DNA from: an uncultured Aquimarina sp. | GTDB lineage: Bacteria; Bacteroidota; Bacteroidia; Flavobacteriales; Flavobacteriaceae | DNA length: 64,000 bases | Assembly (NCBI GenBank): GCA_947496705.1 | Contig: CANMDW010000009.1 | Span: 1-64,000 of the forward strand | Direction of reading: 5' to 3' | Shown here: positions 8,566 through 17,166 of the stretch, in pieces | How the letters are laid out: every line of letters begins with the position of its first letter | How positions within the stretch are numbered: the first letter of the stretch is position 1 | The notes under the pieces: model-generated | Seen by the model: only the letters and a program-made list of their open reading frames with translations | Database searches by the model: none | Told to the model about the DNA's origin: nothing | Position numbers and translations under genes: made by a program

Positions 8566-10062
8566 ATGAAAATTCACATAGTCTTTCTACTATCAATCTC
8601 CATGCTTTTTTGCAATGCGCAAAATGAAACCGATTATCTAATGAAAAACGAAATTGAAAATGACCTAAAATTTCTTGGTGATATTCTTCAAAACCAATCC
8701 TCATATCAAGGATTAAACGGATTTGATTACCGAAAGGATTTTGAAAAATATCTAGAGCAAACAGGCGGAACAAAAATCGCTAAATCCGATTTTGGGTTGT
8801 TCTTATCCAAAACTATCGGAAAAATTGGAGATAGACATTCTTACATAAAAGGGTATGATTTACCAGGAACACTTTATTTTCCATTATCATTCGCACCATT
8901 TAGGGATAAGGTTTTAGTACTCGAATATGACAAGGTGAACAAAAAATACGCTTTTTGGAATTCAGAATTTCCTTATTTAAAAGCGATAAATCACCTGCCG
9001 ATAGAAAAGATTTTACCAAAAATTCTTCCTAATGAACAACTTGCTCCAAAAAGCTCATATTCCCTTCGTGCAGTTAGAGACTTGAGAGATATAGAGACCG
9101 TTTTTAGTATTCTAAGTATTGACTTGCCTAATCCGCTCGCCATAACGCTCACAAATGAAAACGGAATTGAGAAAGCAGTCAATATTAAATTAGTACCAGA
9201 TGATAACAAGGCATACTTATGGGATGAGCGATTTCATAAGAAGAATTTCTTTTTACAAAAAGAACAGTCAAATGATATAGAAATTATCCAGCGGTTTTTT
9301 ACGACAAAAGATAACGTCGGCTATATTCAAATTGTCGATATGTTGAGTAAAGATGATAGCCCTACATTTTTTGAGTTTCTTAATGATTTTATGACAAAAG
9401 TAAAAGAAGCTGATGCCTTAATTATAGATGTAAGAGACAATGGTGGCGGAACTCGTGATTTAATTCAAGAGTTAGCCGGGTATTTTGTTCATCCAGATTC
9501 CGTGTATGTTGTTAACGTCACAAGACAACGTGGTAAACTACCCTTAAATGATGAATTAAAGAAAGATTTGCACAATCGATACTTATTTTCAAAAGACGAG
9601 TTGGACATTCGAGAACAAAGTGCAGTCGATAAATTTATGACTTCTTTTGAACCAATGTATAACTTGGATAACGATAAATTCAGTGAATATCATTACTATA
9701 TTTTCAATGGTCAGAAAATCTCAAAAGACAAATACCATTACAACAAGCCTATTTATATCTTGACCAATGAAAGAAGTTTTAGTGCTGCTTCTATTCTCGT
9801 TTCTACATTTAAAGGATTGCCGAACATAAAAATTGTTGGCGTGAACACTGACGGTTCAAGTGGAAATAGTAGACGATTTGAATTGCCAAATTCAGGATTA
9901 CGCGGAAAAATAAGTACAATGGTTTCTTTTCAAAAAAATGGTAAAATATTAGATGGAATTGGCACCGAACCCGACATTAAAATAGAAAGAAATTTAAACC
10001 AGATATTCTTGAAAGAAGATTATCAACTTAATAGACTATTGGAAATAATAGGAACCGAATAA
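8566..10062 (+). CDS. secreted S41-family serine peptidase
   Basis: A 498-residue protein with a signal peptide (residues 1-18). The C-terminal half is a tail-specific-protease/IRBP-type S41 domain: VGYIQI, then ADALIIDVRDNGGGTRDL, then the active-site segment NERSFSAASILV, where the serine before AAS is the expected nucleophile, and a C-terminal DGIGTEPDI strand. The N-terminal 230 residues resemble the helical and PDZ-like parts of stand-alone flavobacterial S41 enzymes. Members cleave periplasmic or surface peptides; the substrate is unknown. It is flanked by GTTAGGC (8537) upstream and GCCTAAC (10070) downstream, the boundary pair expected of an integron-type cassette, and has no operon partner. 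Confidence 0.88.
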   Translation: MKIHIVFLLSISMLFCNAQNETDYLMKNEIENDLKFLGDILQNQSSYQGLNGFDYRKDFEKYLEQTGGTKIAKSDFGLFLSKTIGKIGDRHSYIKGYDLPGTLYFPLSFAPFRDKVLVLEYDKVNKKYAFWNSEFPYLKAINHLPIEKILPKILPNEQLAPKSSYSLRAVRDLRDIETVFSILSIDLPNPLAITLTNENGIEKAVNIKLVPDDNKAYLWDERFHKKNFFLQKEQSNDIEIIQRFFTTKDNVGYIQIVDMLSKDDSPTFFEFLNDFMTKVKEADALIIDVRDNGGGTRDLIQELAGYFVHPDSVYVVNVTRQRGKLPLNDELKKDLHNRYLFSKDELDIREQSAVDKFMTSFEPMYNLDNDKFSEYHYYIFNGQKISKDKYHYNKPIYILTNERSFSAASILVSTFKGLPNIKIVGVNTDGSSGNSRRFELPNSGLRGKISTMVSFQKNGKILDGIGTEPDIKIERNLNQIFLKEDYQLNRLLEIIGTE

Positions 10063-10069
10063 AGACCGT

Positions 10070-10107
10070 GCCTAACAAAGTAAGTATTTACTTGTTCTTG
10101 CTTACTT
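10070..10107. repeat. attC-like half site after the S41 gene
   Basis: GCCTAAC at 10070-10076 fits the attC R'' consensus RYYYAAC and is the complement of GTTAGGC at 8537. A small hairpin follows (AAGTAAG at 10078-10084 with CTTACTT at 10101-10107). No matching right arm was found, so the site is partial. Confidence 0.35.
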
Positions 10108-10465
10108 CTATTTGTTTCTGGGTTTTTTTACATTTCTGGAAGTGAGTTTAAAACATTATGACCTGATGAAATTGAAAGTTAGATATGATGGGAAATCAAT
10201 TGGAATACCGAGTAAGCTTTTACATAGCTAATCTCAACCGATATAATCAAGCGCTATTTAATTTTACGGTAACAGTAGGAAAGAAAGCTAGAATTCTTTC
10301 TACTTTTATATTAAGTAGCAGAGCTTTGTGCAATTTGCTACAATAAACCATTTGTATCATAATTGTTCTTATGCTGAATAAAGTTCATTAATATTTATAT
10401 AATTTGTACCTTTATGATATCAAAGAAGAGCAAATTATATTTTCAAAGTTCTTTTTATGGTTTTA

Positions 10466-10484
10466 GTGTACAATTAGGTGTGCA
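10466..10484 (+). repeat. arm-type repeat inside the right island end
   Basis: GTGTACAATTAGGTGTGCA, one base different from the copy at 504-522 and in the same orientation. It lies about 60 bases before the right tRNA-tail-like sequence, mirroring the left end. Confidence 0.45.
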
Positions 10485-10544
10485 TATTTAAAAATATTGA
10501 AATAAAATACTGAATAACAGTGTGATATAAAAAGGTAGTTAAGT

Positions 10545-10557
10545 CTGCCACCCCGAC
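10545..10557 (+). repeat. tRNA 3'-end-like sequence, putative attachment site (right)
   Basis: CTGCCACCCCGAC, direct repeat of 379-391, followed after 12 bases by a terminator hairpin. As on the left, the sequence before it does not form a full tRNA. Together the two copies delimit a segment of about 10.2 kb containing the frameshifted integrase. Confidence 0.5.
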
Positions 10558-10569
10558 TTCAACATTTTG

Positions 10570-10605
10570 ATCCTGATAATTCATTGATTATCAGGATTTT
10601 GTATT
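10570..10605 (+). terminator. Rho-independent terminator
   Basis: Perfect 11-bp stem ATCCTGATAAT (10570-10580) / ATTATCAGGAT (10587-10597), loop of six, followed by TTTTGTATTTTT. Placed after the right tRNA-tail-like sequence. Confidence 0.7.
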
Positions 10606-10923
10606 TTTAAATGTTTTTGAAAACACCTTTTTTTATGTTAAAACACTGTATTAAGGTCAACAATTCGGGTAACTAATTAATTCAACATTCCTTACTTATT
10701 GAAAACCAGTCTACTTAGCAAAAGGTTGGTCGGGGAAACAGGATTAGAACTAAAAGAATAGAATCTCTACAGCTAAAGCATAAGTTTAATTTGTTTCAAC
10801 TTTCGGTGACATTCATACATATATCAAAAGGTTCCTTAAAAAGTCAATTAACGAAACTATTAAAAGAGACCATGAACGGGACACTCTGAGCAAAAGTTCT
10901 CAGCTTCAGGAAATCTGTCCTTT
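10606..10923. other. intergenic, no gene seen
   Basis: About 320 AT-rich bases between the right island boundary and a gene fragment; no supportable feature was found. Confidence 0.4.
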
Positions 10924-11010
10924 TTAACGGTCCATATATAACACCCCTTCAATTTCTACTACCATCACATCCAAAGGCGGTATTTTGATATCACCGCATA
11001 GAAACCATCT
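10924..11010 (-). pseudogene. 3' scrap of a minus-strand gene
   Basis: The minus strand is open for 28 codons ending at TAA (10924-10926). It reads ...DIKIPPLDVMVVEIEGVLYM.., and the PPLDVMVVEI pattern resembles the last beta-strand of secreted glycosidases and related beta-sandwich tails. A TGA in the same frame lies immediately upstream, so only the C-terminal end survives. Family cannot be assigned. Confidence 0.3.
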
Positions 11011-11062
11011 TCAAAAGTGTAACATTTTTGAGATTTGTTTATCCTTAAAAGAAAACATACCA

Positions 11063-12187
11063 ATGCCAAAACCAATACTTCTCACCATTTCCCTGTTTCT
11101 GATGCTAAGCTGCGCTAAAAAAAAGGAAAATCAAAAATTTCCAAATCAAGTCCATAATGATGCATTTGAAAAGCTTTCCAGCAACATTCCCAAATGGATG
11201 GAAACTCATAATGTTCCAAGCATTTCGTTTTCGGTAATCGAAGAAGGCAAGCTGGTGTGGTCGGAAGTTTTTGGCCTTCAAGATGAAAATACCAAGGCAA
11301 ACGACAGTACACTTTACCTGAGTGCTTCCATAGCCAAACCATTGACCGCGGAAATTTTCCTGCACCTTGCATCGATGGGAAAGGTTTCCCTCGACGAACC
11401 CATGGCCAACCATTGGCTTGACCCCGATATTGCCGGAGATCCTCGTGCCCAACAGCTTACTCCGCGCCATGTGCTGACGCACCAGACCGGATTCAAGAAT
11501 TGGCGCAGAATGACCGATGGAGTATTGTGTTTTGAGCGTGCACCAGGAGTTGAAATGGGCTATTCAGGGGAAGGGCTTCAATATTTGGTACGATTCATCG
11601 AAAAAAAACTTGGTCGCCCCTTCAACGATATCGCTAATGAGGTGCTATTCGAACCTGAGAATATGGAAAACTCAGCATTACAAGACCAAGATTGGTACAA
11701 AGGGCGTTTGGCATGGCCTTATTTTCCAAAAGGCCAATGGATGGAGCCCTTTCCTGTGGAAAAAGCATTTGGGGCTGGTGGTCTACGTACGACCACGGCA
11801 GATTATGCCAGGTTCATATTGAGTATTATGAATGACGAAAAAGTCAGTGCCGATTTGAGGAAAGAACAATTCCAAATTTCCCTGAACCAGTATCAAAGGT
11901 GCATTCAATCCGCCACAGTTCCCGAAGCGTGCCCCAAACAACTTGGATTCGGGCTTGGCTGGTATGTTTATGCATTTGATGATGAAAAAATAATTGGACA
12001 TACAGGGGCCAACATGGGGGAACGGACCTTGGCCGTATTCAGCCCTTCAAAAAAATCGGGATTGGTAGCGATGTCCAATGGTTCGAATGGAAACCATGTC
12101 ATTTATAAAATTGCTGAAGCGGTTGGGGTGCACCAAGGCTTCATCGATATTGAAAAACCAAAAGGAAAAGAGCAATCCGAAAAATGA
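11063..12187 (+). CDS. beta-lactamase-fold serine hydrolase lipoprotein
   Basis: Class-C beta-lactamase-like (PBP4*/esterase family) serine hydrolase. I place the start at ATG 11063 because the lipoprotein signal begins there (MPKPILLTI..., lipobox MLSC, Cys17); the open frame extends upstream only through a TTG. The catalytic SxxK is S89-I-A-K92, the second-motif tyrosine is probably Y167 (GYSGEG), and HTGANMG fits the third motif. Length of 374 residues is normal. Such proteins are peptidases, esterases or D-aminopeptidases, and the substrate is not predictable. Its stop overlaps the start of the next ORF by four bases (ATGA), which points to translational coupling with the gene that originally followed. 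Confidence 0.88.
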   Translation: MPKPILLTISLFLMLSCAKKKENQKFPNQVHNDAFEKLSSNIPKWMETHNVPSISFSVIEEGKLVWSEVFGLQDENTKANDSTLYLSASIAKPLTAEIFLHLASMGKVSLDEPMANHWLDPDIAGDPRAQQLTPRHVLTHQTGFKNWRRMTDGVLCFERAPGVEMGYSGEGLQYLVRFIEKKLGRPFNDIANEVLFEPENMENSALQDQDWYKGRLAWPYFPKGQWMEPFPVEKAFGAGGLRTTTADYARFILSIMNDEKVSADLRKEQFQISLNQYQRCIQSATVPEACPKQLGFGLGWYVYAFDDEKIIGHTGANMGERTLAVFSPSKKSGLVAMSNGSNGNHVIYKIAEAVGVHQGFIDIEKPKGKEQSEK

Positions 12188-12582
12188 ACAACATGGATAT
12201 GAAAAAACTACTTACAATCTGTTTGATGGGAATATTGACCTTGTCGGCTTCTGATGCCCAAGAACTTGATAAAATAGTGTACATGGACTTGGCACACGGA
12301 CAACGGATGTGGAACGACCATAAGCATCCCGTTCCGGCTATCAACAAGATGGGTGAGAACTACATGGGGAAGCACTTTAAGAAAGTAAAAGATCATTTCG
12401 ATTTTAATAGCGATCACACACTTTATGGTTTCAAACATACTGCAGTAGTGAACTGGTATGAAAAAGAGAAAAATATCCAGAAAATGTGCCAACACTCTAG
12501 TATGTTAATGACTGAGCGTTATTTAAAATCCTTAGGCTTATTGGATGATAAAGATGCTGTTTCTGAGTTGCCTGAGATTTGA
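12184..12582 (+). pseudogene. chimera: DUF4350-like leader joined to recombinase C-terminus
   Basis: A 132-codon frame made of two unrelated pieces. Residues 1-50 have a signal peptide (MKKLLTICLMGILTLSASDAQ) and then a DxAHGQRMWND segment like the start of DUF4350-type secreted proteins. From about residue 55 it reads as a tyrosine-recombinase C-terminus: YGFKHTAVVNWY, then CQHSSMLMTERYLKSLG with the His and Tyr of the active site. The join lies near 12350-12370. The ORF starts inside the stop of the serine hydrolase, so the leader belongs to an original two-gene operon and the recombinase part arrived later. It is probably non-functional, although a secreted short fusion would still be translated. 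Confidence 0.65.
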
Positions 12583-12766
12583 TTGGCTTACTTTGGTAGT
12601 TTGAATCCTCGGATAAAACATATATACTTACCCCATAAAAATGGCCTCTTGGCATGACTGAATAGTGAAGTTGCCACATTTGTTTCGGCATTATATTTAT
12701 AATTTAACCATAAATAAAAAAAGAAAACATAGTCAGTTTCCTGAAAAATAGATGTTTTCTGTGTTA

Positions 12767-13573
12767 TTAATTAAATAAAGATTTAGCCTCTTCATAAATT
12801 CTATCAAAGTTCTGTTGTAAATCACCCTTAGTATAATCCCTGGTTTGTTTGGGTAGTCTTTTTTCAATCTTAGGCAATTTAAACCGTACTTTTCTATCCT
12901 TGCCATCGGCAAAGGTGATAAACTCACCTTCTTTTAATCTAAAAAACACATCAGCCCTTACCTTAGAAATTTCACGTTCAGCTGTTGTAATTCGGGTATC
13001 AAAATTAAGACTATGACCACGGTTGATGCTCGTCGTTTCTTTTTTTACAATTTCAAAAAAACGCTCATAATATTTGGCGGTATCAGGGTCGTTCACCTTT
13101 CCAAAAAACTGATAAGATAGGTTGCTTAAAATGGCTTTACTCGCCTTATCTCCATACATCATATCATTCTGAATTTTGTCCTGCATCACATAAATAGTTG
13201 CTATATCATAACTACGTAATGTTGCTGGAATTCTGTGCATATTTAATAATCTTATGGTTGGCGTTTCTTCCATTAGCAAGAATGAGGGTTTAGAATTTCG
13301 CACACTCATTTGCTTGGTAATCGTATGGGTAATAGTTGCTTTTTCTGCAGCCTTGGAAACAATTGCTTCTACACTTTTTTCTGAATATTTTCTACCATCA
13401 GAGGATTCAAAGAGATACTCCTTCGATTTCCATTACTTATAGTATATCCTTACTTTTAATACAGTTTCTGAGAGTAATGAATACCGATCTTTGTTATTCT
13501 TAGCTTTTATAATATGAATCAACATGCGTTTACTATCGATATCCTCTAGTGTTAAGTCAAACCTTAAACTTGC
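12767..13573 (-). pseudogene. chimera: recombinase fragment joined to TraG/VirD4 C-terminus
   Basis: Reading the minus strand from 13573, one frame first gives the middle of a XerC/D-like tyrosine recombinase catalytic domain (SLRFDLTLEDIDSKRMLIHI, KNNKDRYSLLSETVL). A TAA follows at 13433-13435, then KEYLFESSDGRKYSEKSVEAIV. Around 13340 it passes into the C-terminal part of a TraG/VirD4-type conjugative coupling protein (TKQMSVRNSKPSFLLMEETP, IPATLRSYDIATIYVMQDKI, QFFGKVNDPDTAKYYERFFE) that runs to the stop at 12767. The Walker A and N-terminal membrane part of TraG are absent. Both pieces are debris of integrative conjugative elements fused in frame; the 180 codons from 13309 could still be translated from an ATG. 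Confidence 0.75.
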
Positions 13574-13599
13574 TTAATGATAAATTTATCCCGAAAAAA

Positions 13600-13650
13600 A
13601 TGACCTTTCAAGAGTTTTTAGAAAAACATTATTCCACCCCTGACATATAG
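13600..13650 (+). pseudogene. N-terminal scrap of a tyrosine recombinase
   Basis: ATG at 13600 opens 16 codons reading MTFQEFLEKHYSTPDI before TAG. This matches the typical start of Bacteroidota orphan tyrosine recombinases (MTFxEFLEKxYS...). It may be the 5' end of the gene whose C-terminal part lies at 20660-20884, the intervening 7 kb having been inserted, but that link is speculative. Confidence 0.35.
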
Positions 13651-13692
13651 CTGTCACAAAGAGAGTTTATTTTTACTTAAAATTTAAAAGAT

Positions 13693-14583
13693 ATGAATAT
13701 AATTTTAGGTGCATCTGGGCAAGTCGGTTCTAATATTGTTAAAGAGTTAACAAATAAAAATTCACCAGTCAGAGCAGTTGTAAGAAACCAAAATTTTGAT
13801 TTCGATAACAATGTAGAAGTTAGAACAGCAAATTTTTTTAATCAAGTAGCACTAACGGAAGCTTTAGAAAGAGGTACTACAATTTTTATCTTAACACCAG
13901 AAAACCCTTCTTCCAATGACATTATTGGAGAAACAAAGCAAATAATTGACAATTATAAACAAGCTATTAGAGCTACTGGAATTAAAAAAATTGTTGGTTT
14001 ATCTTGTGTTGGTGCTCATATCAAGGATAAAACAGGAAACATTTTAATGTCCAGAATGCTGGAAAATGGATTTGACGACTTAGATATTGAGAAAATATTT
14101 ATTCGTCCATCGTATTATTTTAGCAATTGGTTAAACTTTTTGGGAGTTGCTGAGCAACAAGGTATTTTACCTACATTTTTTCCAGAGAACCTACAAATAG
14201 ATATGAATTCACCAATTGATGTCGCTAAATTTGTTGCAGAAACAATAATTACTAATTATCAATCTAAGAAAAAAAAGATATTTGAACTAGTAGGTACAAA
14301 AAAGTATAGTTCTCAAGATGTAGCTGTAACTTTTTCAAAGCTACTTAACAAAAATATTGAAGCTCAATCTATTCCAAAAGAAAAATGGAAAGAAACGCTA
14401 CTATCTGTAGGTTTTACCGAAAACACAACAGCAAACCTCATAGATATGACGCAAGCTGTTATCGACAACATCGTATTCCCTGAAAATAAGAAACAAACCA
14501 TTGAATTGTCAACAACTTTATATGAATATATGAAAGAACAGCTGAAAAGATTGAAGAAATTACCACAAACTCCTGATGTATAA
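13693..14583 (+). CDS. NmrA-like NAD(P)-binding oxidoreductase
   Basis: A 296-residue cytosolic protein of the atypical short-chain dehydrogenase group (NmrA/quinone-oxidoreductase-2-like). The Rossmann dinucleotide motif is at the very N-terminus (ILGASGQVGSNIV). ALERGTTIFILTPENP and IKKIVGLSCVG follow as the typical second and third beta-strand segments. There is no YxxxK active site, as expected for NmrA-like members, which often bind NAD(P) as sensors or reduce quinones. The C-terminal third (FELVGTKKYSSQDVA...) is the usual lid domain. It has no partner gene; an ATG just downstream of a recombinase scrap and upstream of a tandem repeat places it in the accessory region. Confidence 0.85.
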   Translation: MNIILGASGQVGSNIVKELTNKNSPVRAVVRNQNFDFDNNVEVRTANFFNQVALTEALERGTTIFILTPENPSSNDIIGETKQIIDNYKQAIRATGIKKIVGLSCVGAHIKDKTGNILMSRMLENGFDDLDIEKIFIRPSYYFSNWLNFLGVAEQQGILPTFFPENLQIDMNSPIDVAKFVAETIITNYQSKKKKIFELVGTKKYSSQDVAVTFSKLLNKNIEAQSIPKEKWKETLLSVGFTENTTANLIDMTQAVIDNIVFPENKKQTIELSTTLYEYMKEQLKRLKKLPQTPDV

Positions 14584-14587
14584 ACCC

Positions 14588-14809
14588 CCCCGCTAGTGCC
14601 AGTTTGTAACTGGTACCGTCAAAGGTTTGTTGCAACGGCTCAAGAGGTTACTTCAAAGAATCCCGACATTTCTGCAAGCGGTATACAGGTTATGCAAGGC
14701 CCCCGCTAGTGCCAGTTTGTAACTGGTACCGTCAAAGGTTTGTTGCAACGGCTCAAGTACTTCACAAAATCCCGACATTTCTGCAAGCGGTATACAGGTT
14801 ATGGAAGGC
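14588..14809 (+). repeat. 113-bp direct tandem duplication with REP-like palindrome
   Basis: Copy 1 (14588-14700) and copy 2 (14701-14809) are almost identical except for a short variable patch after GGCTCAAG. Each begins CCCCGCTAGTG then a small palindrome (CCAGTT..AACTGG). This resembles the REP-type palindromes scattered in Bacteroidota genomes (CGCTAG + hairpin), from memory and not verified. Confidence 0.75.
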
Positions 14810-14854
14810 ACCTTGATGTTCGGCATAAAAGACAATTAGCATGCCAATGCCATT

Positions 14855-15031
14855 ATGGTTCTAGGGATTCTTTTTATGGCCACGCCGTTTTTGACAGTTA
14901 CCTTTCATGTCAGGAAGATTTTAAGGAGCTTTGTATCCAATCACCCTTTTCTAAAATCCAACCTGCGTAGGATACGTTTTATCGGGATTGTATTGATGCT
15001 ATATCCAGTCGTAGCGTCTATTTTTGGATAA
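14855..15031 (+). pseudogene. membrane protein 3' fragment, DUF2975-like
   Basis: An open frame of 58 codons reads as two hydrophobic segments (MVLGILFMATPFLTVTF and IRFIGIVLMLYPVVASIF) separated by HVRKILRSFVSNHPFLKSNL. The spacing and the NPF-like loop between helices recall DUF2975 membrane proteins, which normally have four spans. A TAG just upstream and the adjoining tandem repeat show the 5' part is lost. Confidence 0.4.
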
Positions 15032-15184
15032 ACCACTATAGACTAAAGTACCATAGGTTTTTAAATCTGACTAAAGTCAACTGTACTAGATCACTCAAGG
15101 ATAAAAGAATCATTGTCATTATCAGGTTTTTATTAATGTATCCTTTTTAAAAAAATCTGGTCTATAATAGTAAAATCATTTATC

Positions 15185-16381
15185 ATGAAAACAAAAAAAT
15201 GGATACTCATTCTATGGAAAACATTTTATGTCTTGCCCTTTTTATCTTTTTCACAGAATATAGAGGAGTATACAAAAGTTATCAATGAAAAAGGAAAAGA
15301 GCCAATAGAATTTGTATTGAATACAATAGAGAAATATGATCTCATTATTTTTGATGATGCATTACACCCGGCCGTTGAACCCTTTGAATTTTATCAAGAA
15401 TTATTAAGTGCCAAAGAAAACAAAATAATGTATGTATTCATTGAAGTTTTTCAAATTAATATTCAGCACTATATAGATGCTTATTTTGAAAGTAATACTA
15501 AGGATAAAAACCTTTTAAAAAAGGTGTTTCAAGATGATTTTAGTGGTTATGGGTTGCGATATGAAACCTATTTAAATCTTCTATCAAGAATCTGGGATAT
15601 TAATCACCTTAGAAATGATTCAAAAAAAATAAAAGTAATAGCCGTTGATCAACCTATATACTGGGAAAGTATTCATACTCGACGAGATTATGATACATTT
15701 TTGGAATCTCTTATAGGAAGGGATTATTTTATGTATAAGACTATTCTAAAGAAGATGAGTTCTTTTGAAAAAAGAAAAAAAGGAATATTCTTAACAAATA
15801 CAAGACATGCTTATAAACATATTAAGAATTCTAACGGAGAATTGTATTGGAATTGTGGAACATTTTTTAATAAATGGCACAATGAAAAAACGTATTCTAT
15901 AAGAATTCATAATGCAACATTATCGATAGAAAATAAAACTGATACTCAAAATAAAAACATATCAGCTCAGGGTTTAGAAAAATACACATATAGTTGGAGT
16001 AAAATGGAAAATGGGTATTGGGATGAAGCTTTTAAACTAAATAAAAACAAACCGGTAGCATTTTCTTTAAAAGATAATGTATTTGGAAAAGCAAAATACA
16101 TTGGAAATCATATGACTAATGTTGAAAAAAACCAAACAATGTATGATGCATATGATGCTCTTATTTTTTTAGCCCCATTAGATAACTTGCATTTTTCCGC
16201 AAAAATGAATTTCTTATATACCAATGAATTTAAAAAGGAATTAAAAAGGCGTATAAAAATTTTAAATGAGGATGGTATTGATTCATTTTTGAAAAAGAAT
16301 CAGATGCACTCAATTGACAAATTCATTGAACAATTAGATCATTATGAACCTAAAAGCAAGAACACATTTGTAGTGAATTGA
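15185..16381 (+). CDS. hypothetical secreted protein, possibly erythromycin-esterase/ChaN-like
   Basis: A 398-residue protein with an N-terminal signal segment (about residues 5-24, ending FSQ). The part after it (YDLIIFDDALHPAVEPFEFYQELL, then VFIEVFQINIQHYID) has the shape of the first motifs of the EreA/ChaN superfamily, where an acidic/His pair near the first strand and a Glu on the next strand bind a ligand. The match is weak and I would not assign an activity. A TNTRHAYKHIKN segment in the middle could supply further histidines. It stands alone between the DUF2975-like fragment and a minisatellite. Base composition is strongly AT-rich. Confidence 0.7.
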   Translation: MKTKKWILILWKTFYVLPFLSFSQNIEEYTKVINEKGKEPIEFVLNTIEKYDLIIFDDALHPAVEPFEFYQELLSAKENKIMYVFIEVFQINIQHYIDAYFESNTKDKNLLKKVFQDDFSGYGLRYETYLNLLSRIWDINHLRNDSKKIKVIAVDQPIYWESIHTRRDYDTFLESLIGRDYFMYKTILKKMSSFEKRKKGIFLTNTRHAYKHIKNSNGELYWNCGTFFNKWHNEKTYSIRIHNATLSIENKTDTQNKNISAQGLEKYTYSWSKMENGYWDEAFKLNKNKPVAFSLKDNVFGKAKYIGNHMTNVEKNQTMYDAYDALIFLAPLDNLHFSAKMNFLYTNEFKKELKRRIKILNEDGIDSFLKKNQMHSIDKFIEQLDHYEPKSKNTFVVN

Positions 16382-16385
16382 ATTG

Positions 16386-16589
16386 TTAAAACCCTTTTTT
16401 ATCAATAGCACTTTTGGGCAATACATTAAATTGTTCTTCTGTAATCCCATCCTTGATCTGTTCTGGTAATGGTTGTATTTTTTCAAGAATGTACCAAGCA
16501 TCCTGCAATGGGCTCGTGATAGCCCCATGTATATCCTTGATGCCGTTGTATCGCAGGATTATCGGGATATGCCTTTTTTGCCCAATATT
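16386..16589 (-). pseudogene. 3' fragment of an unidentified minus-strand gene
   Basis: The minus strand is open for 67 codons ending at TAA (16386-16388): ..HIPIILRYNGIKDIHGAI.., ..SPLQDAWYILEKIQPLPEQ.., ..EEQFNVLPKSAIDKKGF. The codon pattern and composition look like a true protein C-terminus. A TAA lies in frame just upstream, about 60 bases before the minisatellite begins. The family is not recognised. Confidence 0.4.
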
Positions 16590-16647
16590 TTAAGTCCTTC
16601 AGATAGAGACAGAAAAAAGAGATGGTAAACAAGTTTGAACCTTACAG

Positions 16648-16887
16648 GGAACATTTGAAACCGCTGTGGAACAATTGACGACGCTGTGGAACAATTGACG
16701 ACGCTGCGGAACAATTGACGACGCTGCGGAACAATTGACGACGCTGTGGAACAATTGACGACGCTGCGGAACAATTGACGACGCTGCGGAACAATCGATG
16801 CCGCTGCGGAACATTTGACGACGCTGCGGAACAATTGACGACGCTGCGGAACAATTGACGACACTGCGGAACATTTGAAGTTTCTGG
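16648..16887. repeat. 20-bp minisatellite, 12 units
   Basis: Twelve head-to-tail units of consensus GGAACAATTGACGACGCTGY. The inner units are nearly identical; the first and last two-thirds-degenerate units share GGAACATTTGAA. The period of 20 is not divisible by three, so all minus-strand frames stay open by chance and give three overlapping repetitive ORFs that I do not regard as genes. The GC content is clearly higher than the flanks. Confidence 0.9.
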
Positions 16888-16913
16888 GAAAGATCTAAAT
16901 TCTGTAAAGAAAT

Positions 16914-16957
16914 CCTCATCTCTTCTGTCTTAGACAGATTAGAAAGAAAAGATGAGG
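16914..16957. repeat. hairpin next to the minisatellite
   Basis: CCTCATCT (16914-16921) pairs with AGATGAGG (16950-16957), and within the loop TCTGTC pairs with GACAGA, giving an interrupted stem. No T-tract follows, so it is not a standard terminator. Confidence 0.4.
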
Positions 16958-17166
16958 GAAAACTTCTTATTGTGTGATGTACTGCTAGATACACAATGAT
17001 TGTCTACTTTTAAATCTTTATAGTATGAATATCAAATACTTGTCAAATGATGCCAAATTCTAAATTTCAATGGTATTTGAGTATCCTATGTATATATTTA
17101 TAAATGAGTTCAATATATATAAACGAATAAAAACACTGTTATGTTTATCTAATTGTTGAACATTAA

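Noticed and set aside
16648..16887. CRISPR-like array
   Set aside because: Units are contiguous with no unique spacers and no cas genes are present.
16559..16994. Three overlapping minus-strand ORFs with repetitive protein sequence
   Set aside because: They arise because a 20-bp tandem repeat has no stop in any minus-strand frame. The three frames encode the same 20-residue period, and there is no signal peptide or supporting context.
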